Assembly (NCBI RefSeq): GCF_016862795.1
Contig: NZ_BONQ01000025.1
Location: forward strand, 1 to 64,000
DNA from: Dactylosporangium siamense
GTDB lineage: Bacteria; Actinomycetota; Actinomycetes; Mycobacteriales; Micromonosporaceae
Direction of reading: 5' to 3'
DNA: 64,000 bases
Numbering within the stretch: position 1 is the first letter of the stretch; every line of letters begins with the position of its first letter. A program made the translations under genes and the position numbers. Under the pieces are notes generated by a model. That model was not told the origin of the DNA. It did not search any database and saw only the letters and a list, made by a program, of their open reading frames with translations. This document shows, one piece after another, positions 1 to 7,463 of the stretch.

Positions 1-390
1 CGCGCTGCCCTCGGACCACGACGATTGCGCCAGCCACCACCACCAGCCGAGTCCGTCTCGACTCGCCGCGTCGATCCTTCCCCCACCCCGTGCTTCCAGA
101 CCCTCGCCCAATGTCACCGTTTCACCAGCGCTGCATTGCTGATCGAAGGCCGTGTCCGGCTGCCGTCGTCGGAGGCCTCGAACGCGTCGCCCGCACCGCC
201 GCCCGCCCGGCGGCCACCCGGCGGCTTCGATCACGCAATTCACGGCGGCGTGGTGGGCAGCACCGGCGTGCGTCTCCGGGAGCACCTCGCATCGGATGGG
301 GGGAGCCTGCCGCCGTGGTCACCGTGCAGGCGCCCACGAGGGCGCGCCGAATGTCGGGAGCTGAAGGGTGCCGTCCGGCGACACCTGGGT

Positions 391-668
391 GATCGACAGG
401 AGGCCCGGGTGGCCGCGGTCTCCTGTCGATCGCCGGCGACGCTGGCAACCGCGGAGTCGGGGTCTGGGAGTGGAAGCCCGGTGCGCCCGCCGCCCCTCCA
501 GAGGGCGCACCGGGGGCCTGGTCGGCCCTTGCCGTCCGGGCCGCTGAGCAGCGGGGACCCGCCGGCCCCGCGAGGTTGGCCGGTGGGGTCCCCGCTGTCA
601 GGTGGCCAGCCGGACAAGGGCTGGATGGTGGTGAGCCGCCGTCCTGCCCCGAATCGGGACGGTGGCTC
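391..668. repeat. Cluster of four stem-loops
   Basis: Four inverted repeats follow each other: 391-402 with 420-431 (GATCGACAGGAG, perfect 12 bp); 477-488 with 503-514 (CCCGGTGCGCCC, perfect); 549-560 with about 586-597 (CAGCGGGGACCC, with a nested GCCGGCC/GGCCGGT stem); 633-644 with 657-668 (GAGCCGCCGTCC, one mismatch). A fifth (685-722) shares its stem sequence with the second. They may be stacked terminators, a palindromic repeat family, or a structured transcript. Confidence 0.6.
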
Positions 669-684
669 AGGAGCGGGGTTGAGA

Positions 685-722
685 CCGGTGCGCCCGCCGC
701 CCTCCCTCGGTGGGCGCACCGG
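685..722 (-). terminator. Terminator-like hairpin after the Rv3235-like gene
   Basis: CCGGTGCGCCC at 685-695 pairs perfectly with 712-722 around a 16-base loop. It starts four bases past the stop codon of the minus-strand gene ending at 727. There is no U-tract, which is usual in high-GC actinobacteria. Confidence 0.6.
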
Positions 723-726
723 AGCT

Positions 727-1356
727 TCAGACCACCTGGACCAAGGTGCACAGCCAGGTGGACGGATTGGGGCCGGGGCGGGCGGTGTGCTCCAGGCGGA
801 CCGCCATCGCCCAGACGGCGGGGCCCTGCTCGAGCACGGCGACGAGCTCGGCGACCCCGGGCAGCGGCTCGTTGACGAGCATGCGGCGGACGCGGACCAG
901 GTGGCCCTGGCGGGCGGCGTGGGACGGGGGCATGCGGACCCGGACGGTGCGCCGGATCAACTGGTCGGTGACGGCGGAGCAGTGCTTCGGGTGGGTGACG
1001 CGGCGCAGGTGGGCGGCCGGGCGGTAGCCGTTGAGGATTTCGACGCACATGCCGACGAAGCGCTGGGCGGCGGCGTGCGGGGGTGGCGGGGCGGGATCGT
1101 CAGGGGGTGGGGCCGTGCGTCCGGGGCGGGAGGACGGGACCTGCGCCGGGCCGGGGAAGGCCAGCCAGTCGCCGGGGAGGAAGTCCATGCCGCCCGCCGG
1201 CTGGGACGGATGGCGGACGAGGGTCTCCTCGCACGGCGGGTCCAGGGGCGGTGCCGGGCGCACCAGGACGGCGATCGTCGAGGCCGCGGGTCCCCGGGTG
1301 CCGCCTCGTCCCGGGGCGCGGCGGCGCGGGCGAGCCGGAGTCGTGGTGGGCGCCAT
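727..1356 (-). CDS. Rv3235 family protein (DUF6459-like)
   Basis: A 209-residue protein resembling the actinobacterial Rv3235 family, whose function is unknown and which is often coded near secA. The first 110 residues are rich in Arg, Pro and Ala and look disordered. The conserved-looking part is about residues 115-205, starting around AQRFVGMCVEILNGYRP and ending in a hydrophobic strand (STWLCTLVQVV). The ATG is chosen because GGGGGAA sits about seven bases upstream. A promoter bracketed by a 19-bp inverted repeat lies at 1378-1449, and a hairpin follows the stop. The family call rests on the middle segment only. Confidence 0.7.
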   Translation of the reverse strand: MAPTTTPARPRRRAPGRGGTRGPAASTIAVLVRPAPPLDPPCEETLVRHPSQPAGGMDFLPGDWLAFPGPAQVPSSRPGRTAPPPDDPAPPPPHAAAQRFVGMCVEILNGYRPAAHLRRVTHPKHCSAVTDQLIRRTVRVRMPPSHAARQGHLVRVRRMLVNEPLPGVAELVAVLEQGPAVWAMAVRLEHTARPGPNPSTWLCTLVQVV

Positions 1357-1377
1357 GACTGTTTCCCCCGATCCTTG

Positions 1378-1449
1378 CGTTTGCTTTCGTTTGCCTCCTT
1401 CTTTCTAAGACCCATCCGGAAGCCAGTCAAGGCAAACGTAGGCAAACGC
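1378..1449 (-). promoter_or_regulatory. Promoter framed by 19-bp inverted repeats
   Basis: On the minus strand TTGACT (1425-1430) and TAGAAA (1402-1407) are 17 bp apart and point into the Rv3235-like gene. They are bracketed by two 19-bp sequences, 1378-1396 and 1431-1449, which are inverted copies of each other with two mismatches. Each copy contains GTTTGC-type half sites twice. This looks like a paired operator around the promoter. Confidence 0.5.
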
Positions 1450-1505
1450 AAGATCAACTAGAGCGGAAGAGTATGAAAAATGCGGAAAAGGTGGGAGGCG
1501 GAGCT

Positions 1506-1745
1506 TTACGCGAGCGGGTCGTCGTCGGTGCGCTCGACGAGCGGGTTGGTGCGCACCCACTCGGCGGTCTCGGCGTACTTGCGCGAGATGTACTCCTCGA
1601 GCTTGGAGCGCTCGATCCGCCACTGACCCCGCCCGCCGACCTTGATCGCCGGCAGCTCGCCGCTGCGGACCATGTGGTAGACCTGCGAGGTCGACACGTT
1701 CAACTGCTCGGCGACGTCGGCCATGAGCAGGAATCGCGGCTCCAT
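1506..1745 (-). CDS. Excisionase-family helix-turn-helix protein (BldC/MerR-like)
   Basis: A 79-residue DNA-binding protein. It opens with MEPRFLLMADVAEQLNVSTS, a winged helix-turn-helix of the excisionase/BldC kind (helix-turn-helix about residues 6-26), followed by the typical wing with KVGGRGQWRIERSKLEEYI. A short acidic tail ends in RTDDDPLA. The internal ATG at 1745 is preferred to a longer frame reaching 1826, because the family starts a few residues before the DVAEQL helix. It lies between the Rv3235-like gene (same strand) and a divergent DUF6912-like gene. Its DNA target is unknown; the repeats at 1378-1449 are a candidate. Confidence 0.8.
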   Translation of the reverse strand: MEPRFLLMADVAEQLNVSTSQVYHMVRSGELPAIKVGGRGQWRIERSKLEEYISRKYAETAEWVRTNPLVERTDDDPLA

Positions 1746-1867
1746 GAGGCTCAGTTTGCCATCGTTCGCCCCCGACAGGTTGCGACGGCACCCCCGAAGG
1801 AAACGCGGACCGTGACACGCCCCCAAAGCGGAACCAAAACCGCGGCCGAAGGTGTAGGACAGGTGTC

Positions 1868-2374
1868 GTGACGAGTGACCTCACGCGTGTGTACCTGCCA
1901 GCGACCATCGCCCAGTTGGCCGTCCTGCGGGAGAGCGGCGAGCTGCCCCCGCCGGGGGAGGCGCACGCCGTCACGCCCGCGCTGCGGGAGTGGTATGCGG
2001 AAGGCGACGAGGAGGAGCTCGAATACGTCGCGTTCACGCGGGCGGCGCAGAGCGCGCTGCGGCTCCTGCGGCACGACCCGAAGGCGCCCCGCCGCCGGGT
2101 GGTGCTGTGCGTGGACCTGCCGGAGCGGTCGCTGAAGATGGCCGGGCTGGATCTCGGGTCCAGCCAGGTCGAGGTGTCGGGAAAGGTGCCGCTGCGGGCG
2201 GTCGCCGCGATCCACGTCGACGGCCGCGACGCCGAGCCGGAGGTGTCGGCCGCCGCGGACGTGGTGGAGGAGGCCGCCGCCGGCGACCCGGACGCGCAGT
2301 TCACCGTCGACGGCGCCGAGGATCACGAGCTGGAGTGGTACGACCCGTCCGAGCTGGACCAACTGGTCAGTTAA
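1868..2374 (+). CDS. DUF6912-like protein
   Basis: A 168-residue acidic protein beginning [20 protein letters not shown], typical of the small actinobacterial DUF6912 family of unknown function. No signal peptide or membrane segment is seen, so it is probably cytoplasmic. The C-terminal third is very acidic ([16 protein letters not shown]). The GTG start has TAGGAC seven bases upstream (1855-1860), so the mRNA may be leaderless; an AGG-rich stretch there could also act as a ribosome site. It is divergent from the helix-turn-helix gene and convergent with the membrane protein that ends at 2371, overlapping it by four bases. Confidence 0.75.
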   Translation: MTSDLTRVYLPATIAQLAVLRESGELPPPGEAHAVTPALREWYAEGDEEELEYVAFTRAAQSALRLLRHDPKAPRRRVVLCVDLPERSLKMAGLDLGSSQVEVSGKVPLRAVAAIHVDGRDAEPEVSAAADVVEEAAAGDPDAQFTVDGAEDHELEWYDPSELDQLVS

Positions 2375-3213
2375 GCCCGGCGGATGGTCCGGCCGACGAG
2401 GATCATGGCGACGAAGGCGCCGGCGAAGAGCACGATCATGCCGTGGTTGATCTGCTCCGGCAGGCGGCTGTAGATGATCTGCGCGTCGAACTCGCTGTAG
2501 TCCTCGACGATCTCGGTCAGCGGGAGCCGGCCCAGCCAGCCGAGCAGCGTCGACACCAGGGTCAGGGCACCCGCGGCGGCGCCGGCTGCCGGGTACACCG
2601 GCCACGGCAGTGCGAGACCCGTCCGGCGCAGGTAGGCGAAGGCGACGGCACCGGCCAGGACGCCGCTGACGACGGACGTGGTCAGCTGCAGGCGGGACGC
2701 GGCCTCGGCCATCGTGCCGACGGTCTCCTGGTTGCCGAAGAGGTCGACGAGGTCATTCTGGAAGTAGGCGACGACCAGGCCGAGCCCGGTCGCGGCGACC
2801 CCGCCGGCGATCCCGGCGGCAAGGGGCCGGAACGCGGCGGTCGCACCGCCCAGCGCGCCGGTGACGGCGACGACCGCGGCCACGTAGGGCACGGCCGGCC
2901 CGTGGTGGTACGCCACCAGCGTCCCGGCCATGGCGAGCAGCCCGACGACCAGGCCGCCGGCAAGCCCCGCGAGCAGCGGGCGCCAGGGCAGCAGGCCGAC
3001 GGCGAGGATCCCGGCGGCGCCGCCGGCCAGGATCGTCGCGAGCAGGATGCTGGGCAGCACGAGGGCGGCCAGGGTGGTGATGAGGAACTCACTCGCCGCG
3101 TTGGCGATGACGCTGTAGGTCGACCAGAGCGTCAACGCGAGCAGCACGAGCGCGACGACGACCACGGTGATCGGCCGGCGGGACGTGGACACCTTGGACG
3201 TAGCGGTACTCAC
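2371..3213 (-). CDS. Polytopic membrane protein of unknown function
   Basis: A 280-residue protein with about seven or eight hydrophobic segments: the first near residues 14-35, a block between 40 and 150 rich in Gly/Ala/Leu/Val, and others near 180-225 and 255-275. One soluble loop near the end contains [21 protein letters not shown] recognise no catalytic or transport motif. The GTG at 3213 is chosen over a much longer open frame because a TACGCT -10 hexamer lies eight bases upstream (3222-3227), which suggests a leaderless transcript. It is divergent from pruA. Confident as a gene, not as to function. Confidence 0.7.
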   Translation of the reverse strand: MSTATSKVSTSRRPITVVVVALVLLALTLWSTYSVIANAASEFLITTLAALVLPSILLATILAGGAAGILAVGLLPWRPLLAGLAGGLVVGLLAMAGTLVAYHHGPAVPYVAAVVAVTGALGGATAAFRPLAAGIAGGVAATGLGLVVAYFQNDLVDLFGNQETVGTMAEAASRLQLTTSVVSGVLAGAVAFAYLRRTGLALPWPVYPAAGAAAGALTLVSTLLGWLGRLPLTEIVEDYSEFDAQIIYSRLPEQINHGMIVLFAGAFVAMILVGRTIRRA

Positions 3214-3318
3214 GAGCAAGGAGCGTACGCGGAGCGACCCGAACGGCTGCTCAGGGGAGCGTGGGAGGATGAGAGGAAACCTCGTCAACGTTGCCGAGCA
3301 GAGATCTGGAGTTCTGTG

Positions 3319-4938
3319 ATGGATGGCTTGTTCGCCGTGCCCGACCCGACCAACGAGCCGGTCCGCGGCTATGCGCCCGGGTCCGCGGAGCGGGAGAGCC
3401 TGCAACGCCGGCTGGTGGAGCTGGCCGGTGAGCGGTTCGAGCTGACGATGACGATCGACGGCAGGCAGCGGATGGCGGCCGGCGACGCGATCGACGTGGT
3501 GCAGCCGCACAACCACCGGCACGTGCTCGGCGTCACCCGCAACGCGACGACCGGCGACGCCGCCGACGCCGTCGAGGCCGCGAAGCGGGCCGCGCCGGGC
3601 TGGCGGGACCTGCCGTTCAGTGAGCGGGCCGCGGTGTTCCTGCGCGCCGCCGACCTGCTCGCCGGCCCGTGGCGGGACACGCTCAACGCCGCCACGATGC
3701 TCGGGCAGAGCAAGACCGCGATCCAGGCCGAGATCGACGCGGCCTGCGAGCTGATCGACTTCCTGCGGTTCAACGTGCACTTCGCCCAGCAGATCCTGGC
3801 GGAGCAGCCGAAGTCGTCGGCGGGAGTGTGGAACCGGTTCGACCACCGGCCCCTGGAGGGGTTCGTCTACGCGATCACGCCGTTCAACTTCACCGCGATC
3901 GCGGGCAACCTGCCGTCGGCGCCGGCGCTGATGGGCAACACCGTGGTGTGGAAGCCGTCGCCCACGCAGCAGCTGGCCGCGCATCTCACCATGCGGCTGT
4001 TCGAGGCCGCGGGCCTGCCGGCCGGCGTGATCAACCTGGTCACCGGCGACGGGCTGGCGACGTCCGAGGTCGCCCTGGCCGACCGCGACCTGGCCGGCAT
4101 CCACTTCACCGGCTCGACCGCGGTGTTCCGCACGCTGAACCGGATCGTCGCGGAGCGGGAGTACCGCTCCTACCCGCGGATCGTCGGCGAGACCGGCGGC
4201 AAGGACTTCGTGATCGCCCACCCGTCCGCGGACCCGGCGGCGCTGACCACGGCACTGATCCGGGGCGCGTTCGAGTACCAGGGCCAGAAGTGCTCCGCGG
4301 CGTCCCGGGCGTATGTCCCCGCCAGCATCTGGGCGAAGATCAAGAACGACCTCGTGGACAAGGCCGACGGTCTCACCTACGGCGACGTGACCGACTTCAG
4401 CAACTTCGGCGGCGCCGTGATCGACCGGCGGGCGTTCGAGCGGCACGCTCAGGCCCTCGACCGGATCAAGAACTCGCCGGCGTGCACCGTCGTGGCCGGC
4501 GGCACGACCGACGACAGCGAGGGCTTCTTCGTCCGCCCGACCGTCGTGGAGGCCACCGACCCGGCGCACGAGGTGTTCACCACCGAGTACTTCGGGCCGA
4601 TCCTCGGCGTGCACGTGTATCCCGACGCCGACTACGACGCCGTGGTCACGCAGGCGGAGTCGGTCGCGCCGTACGCGCTCACCGGGTCGATCTTCGCCAC
4701 CGACCGGCAGGCGGTCGAGCGGGCGTCACACGCGCTGCGGTTCGCCGCCGGCAACTTCTACGTCAACGACAAGCCGACCGGCGCGGTCGTCGGCCAGCAG
4801 CCGTTCGGTGGCGGGCGCGCGTCCGGCACCAACGACAAGGCCGGCTCCTGGCACAACCTGCTGCGCTGGACGTCGCCGCGCACGATCAAGGAGACGTTCG
4901 TGCCGCCGACCGATCACCGGTACCCGCACATGGGTTAG
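3319..4938 (+). CDS. pruA: L-glutamate gamma-semialdehyde dehydrogenase (1-pyrroline-5-carboxylate dehydrogenase)
   Basis: Oxidises glutamate semialdehyde to glutamate with NAD, the second step of proline breakdown, in the cytoplasm. The 539 residues match the usual length of the monofunctional enzyme. Visible features: the ITPFNFTAIAGNLP nucleotide-binding loop, the general base in VGETGGKDF (Glu about 291), the nucleophile in YQGQKCSAASR (Cys about 325) and the C-terminal QQPFGGGRASGTNDKAG. The ATG at 3319 begins MDGLFAVPDPTNEP; a longer open frame upstream has no family match. No proline dehydrogenase gene lies beside it. Its stop overlaps the convergent gene by four bases. Confidence 0.95.
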   Translation: MDGLFAVPDPTNEPVRGYAPGSAERESLQRRLVELAGERFELTMTIDGRQRMAAGDAIDVVQPHNHRHVLGVTRNATTGDAADAVEAAKRAAPGWRDLPFSERAAVFLRAADLLAGPWRDTLNAATMLGQSKTAIQAEIDAACELIDFLRFNVHFAQQILAEQPKSSAGVWNRFDHRPLEGFVYAITPFNFTAIAGNLPSAPALMGNTVVWKPSPTQQLAAHLTMRLFEAAGLPAGVINLVTGDGLATSEVALADRDLAGIHFTGSTAVFRTLNRIVAEREYRSYPRIVGETGGKDFVIAHPSADPAALTTALIRGAFEYQGQKCSAASRAYVPASIWAKIKNDLVDKADGLTYGDVTDFSNFGGAVIDRRAFERHAQALDRIKNSPACTVVAGGTTDDSEGFFVRPTVVEATDPAHEVFTTEYFGPILGVHVYPDADYDAVVTQAESVAPYALTGSIFATDRQAVERASHALRFAAGNFYVNDKPTGAVVGQQPFGGGRASGTNDKAGSWHNLLRWTSPRTIKETFVPPTDHRYPHMG

Positions 4939-6521
4939 ACGGGCGCGACCGCGACGATCTTGTCGAGGGTGAAGGCCCGGTCGTCGCGGCGCAGCCGGCA
5001 CCACGCGTCGATGTTGCCGCCCGACAGCTGGGCGTTGTCGATGACGCGTTCGGAGGCGCGGCCACCGGCGTCGACGTAGCGGATCCACACCGGTGAGCCG
5101 TCCTCCACCGCGGTCGCCAGCAGCTGGGCCTGTTCCGGGCGCAGCTGCGGCGCCCGCTGCCGGATGAGCTCGAGCGTGTCCGGCCGCCGCTGCTGGGGCA
5201 CGAGCAATCGCGCCGCCAGCTCGCCCGGGTCCACGGTGGACCGCGCCGCCGGGCGGCGTTGGTGATCGACCCTGGCCCGGTGCAGCCGGACGGGCCCCGG
5301 GCCGGCGTCGCGGGCCGGCTGGTATCCCGCGGCCCGCAACGCGGCCAGGGTGTCCACCGGCGACAGCGCGGACCCGGCGACGGTCGGCGCGATCCGGCGT
5401 AGCTTCAACGGCGCGAGCCCCTCGGCGGCCACCACGTCGTCCAGCAGCGCCGTGTCGTCGCTGACGATGACGCTGCCGACCCCACGCACGTGCAGCGCGT
5501 CGGCCGCCGGCGCCGCGGGCAGCAGCCGCTGCGCCACGTCGGACACGCCGCGGCCGTCGGCGAGGGCCCGGCCGAGCGGGCTGAGCGCGCCCGACGCGCA
5601 CACGCCCAGCAGGGTGGCCTCGGCCACGATCCCGATCACGACCGACCCGAGATCCTCCTGCGTCCGCGTCTGTAGCGGGGCCGTCCACCGGACGAGCGGC
5701 GCCAACGACGACACGTCGGCCACGGCGGTGTCCGGTGGCAGCTCGTGCATCGCCCGGACCACGACCTGCCGCAGCGGCGCGCCGGACCACCACTCCTTCA
5801 GCAGCCTGGCGAGCCGGTCCGCGGGGGCCCGCTCGGCCCAGTCGTCATAGGCGAGGGTCGGCACCAGCCGGACCCCGTCCGGGCCCAGCAGCCGCGCCGC
5901 GACCGCCAGGTCCGCCAGCAGCGTCACCGTCGGCTCGTCCAGCCCCGAGGCGAGCGCGAGCCGGCGCTGCTCGCGCACCGCGACCCCACCGGTGCGCTGC
6001 CGGCCCAACGGGCGGGCCGCCGCCGCGTCCAGCAGCACCGGGAGCCGTTCGAGCAGCAGCGTCGCCGCGCGGACCGCCGCGTCGCGCACCGCGGTCCGGT
6101 CGGCGGGCAGCAGCCTCGGCGCCGGCGGCACCGGCTGGAACGGCTCCGGCTCCTGCTCCGGCAGGTACGCGGCCGAGAACAGCGCGCCGTCGTCCTCCGA
6201 CGGCCAGACGAGCGCCCGCTGGAGCAGCACCTGCAGGGTCGCGTCGAGGGTGGGGTCGTCCACGGCGACGTCGAGCCGGTCGGCGAGGTCGGGCAGCGAC
6301 ACCGGGCCGGGCCCGGACAGCGCCTCGAGGACCTGGACGGCGGGCAGCGGCAGCGACGCGACGATCTCGTCGACCCCGGTCCTGGCGGACAGCCGTGCGG
6401 CCAGTTGCACCAGGTCATCGGGGGGTGGTGCGCCGAGCGCATCGGGACGGCGGCGCAGCACGGCGCCCAACTCGTCCGGTGCCAAACGACTCAGCCAGCC
6501 GACCAGTGCACCTCTCGTCAC
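4935..6521 (-). CDS. Helicase-associated domain / WYL-like protein, internally shortened
   Basis: A 528-residue protein resembling actinobacterial helicase-associated domain proteins (XPB-type N-terminal and Helicase_C_3 domains plus a C-terminal WYL-like module). It opens VTRGALVGWLSRLAPDELGA and ends with a WYL-like fold near residues 455-525 (VWIRYVDAG, SGGNIDAWCRLR). From memory family members are longer, around 700-850 residues. The usual central strand-rich block seems reduced: the text jumps from the SPLGRAL region to LHVRGVGSVIVSD. The GTG at 6521 is preferred because the ATG at 6560 would overlap the kynA start. A TATAAG box lies ten bases upstream. The DNA role is inferred. Confidence 0.75.
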   Translation of the reverse strand: MTRGALVGWLSRLAPDELGAVLRRRPDALGAPPPDDLVQLAARLSARTGVDEIVASLPLPAVQVLEALSGPGPVSLPDLADRLDVAVDDPTLDATLQVLLQRALVWPSEDDGALFSAAYLPEQEPEPFQPVPPAPRLLPADRTAVRDAAVRAATLLLERLPVLLDAAAARPLGRQRTGGVAVREQRRLALASGLDEPTVTLLADLAVAARLLGPDGVRLVPTLAYDDWAERAPADRLARLLKEWWSGAPLRQVVVRAMHELPPDTAVADVSSLAPLVRWTAPLQTRTQEDLGSVVIGIVAEATLLGVCASGALSPLGRALADGRGVSDVAQRLLPAAPAADALHVRGVGSVIVSDDTALLDDVVAAEGLAPLKLRRIAPTVAGSALSPVDTLAALRAAGYQPARDAGPGPVRLHRARVDHQRRPAARSTVDPGELAARLLVPQQRRPDTLELIRQRAPQLRPEQAQLLATAVEDGSPVWIRYVDAGGRASERVIDNAQLSGGNIDAWCRLRRDDRAFTLDKIVAVAPV

Positions 6522-6547
6522 GACTCGTGACCTTATAGGTTGAGGAG

Positions 6548-7369
6548 GTGACCAACCCATCGGCCGGCAACGTCGCCGGCAACTGGCAGGACGCGCATTT
6601 CGGCGAGCAGGGCGGGCGGCTCACGTACGGTGACTACCTGCAACTGTCCGGTCTGCTGGACGCGCAGGTCCCCGAGTCGGACCCGGCCGCGCACGACGAG
6701 CTCCTCTTCATCACCATCCACCAGGTGTACGAGCTGTGGTTCAAGCTCATCCTCCACGAGCTGACCGACGCCCGGGACCGGCTGCTGGTGGGGGAGACCT
6801 ACCTGCCCCGCGTGCGGCTGGAGCGCTGCCTGGCGATCCAGCGGGTCCTGGTCGGGCAGGTCGACGTGATCGACACGATGACCCCGCAGGACTTCCTGCG
6901 CTTCCGCAACAAGCTGTCCCCGGCCTCGGGGTTCCAGTCCGCGCAGTTCCGTGAGATCGAGTTCCTCTCCGGTCTGAAGGATCCGACGTACCTGCAGCGC
7001 TTCCGCGGACTGTCCGATCTCGAAACCTCCCGGCTGACCCGGCGGCTGGACGAGCCGAGCGTGTGGGAGGCGTTCCTCGTCACCCTGGAGAAGGCCGGCT
7101 TCGCCGTGGCGAGCCAGGAGGACCGCATCGCGTCGCTGCTCACGATCTCCCGCGACCGGGAGCACTACGGCCCGTTCTGGGACCTGGCCGAGACGATGGT
7201 CGCCCACGACCAGGCCTGGTCGCTGTGGCGGGCCCGGCACGTCCTCATGGCCGAACGTCAGATCGGCACCAAGGCCGGCACCGGCGGCAGCGCCGGCGGC
7301 GCCTACCTGCGCTCGCGGGTCGAGCTGCGCTTCTACCCGGAGCTGTGGGAGCTGCGCTCGCACATGTAG
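6548..7369 (+). CDS. kynA: Tryptophan 2,3-dioxygenase
   Basis: Heme enzyme that opens the indole ring of tryptophan to N-formylkynurenine, the first step of the kynurenine route. The 273 residues fit the bacterial family. Markers: LTYGDYLQLSGLL near residue 25, the heme-pocket stretch FITIHQVYELWFKLILHEL (about 58-76), FRNKLSPASGFQSAQFREIE, and the C-terminal GTGGSAGGAYLRSRV substrate loop. The GTG has a good GAGGAG six bases upstream. It is divergent from the WYL-like gene with only 26 bp between them, so promoters overlap. No kynureninase or formamidase is visible nearby. Confidence 0.95.
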   Translation: MTNPSAGNVAGNWQDAHFGEQGGRLTYGDYLQLSGLLDAQVPESDPAAHDELLFITIHQVYELWFKLILHELTDARDRLLVGETYLPRVRLERCLAIQRVLVGQVDVIDTMTPQDFLRFRNKLSPASGFQSAQFREIEFLSGLKDPTYLQRFRGLSDLETSRLTRRLDEPSVWEAFLVTLEKAGFAVASQEDRIASLLTISRDREHYGPFWDLAETMVAHDQAWSLWRARHVLMAERQIGTKAGTGGSAGGAYLRSRVELRFYPELWELRSHM

Positions 7370-7463
7370 CCGCGCTACTCCCTTCTTTGTGCCAACCGCC
7401 CCACCCGGTCCGTCGCGGGGCATCGACGCGGGCCTACCGTCCTAGGTGATGGGGAGGGGTCCG

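Larger units (their letters stand above)
1..726. other. Long non-coding interval rich in stem-loops
   Basis: No reading frame here looks like a real protein: all long frames are Arg/Pro-rich shadows with no recognisable domain. The right half (391-722) holds five strong inverted repeats. The left part (1-390) shows nothing I can name. It lies downstream of the minus-strand Rv3235-like gene. The C-terminal metal-binding tail of SecA, a common neighbour of that family, is not visible on either strand. Confidence 0.6.

Noticed and set aside
25-1461. A 478-codon open frame covering the left end on the plus strand
   Set aside because: It runs antisense through the Rv3235-like gene and the hairpin cluster, and its composition is Arg/Pro/Gly low-complexity with no domain.
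1990-3318. Long N-terminal extension of pruA in the same frame
   Set aside because: The extension crosses the DUF6912-like and membrane-protein genes and has no family pattern; the ATG at 3319 gives the normal PruA start.
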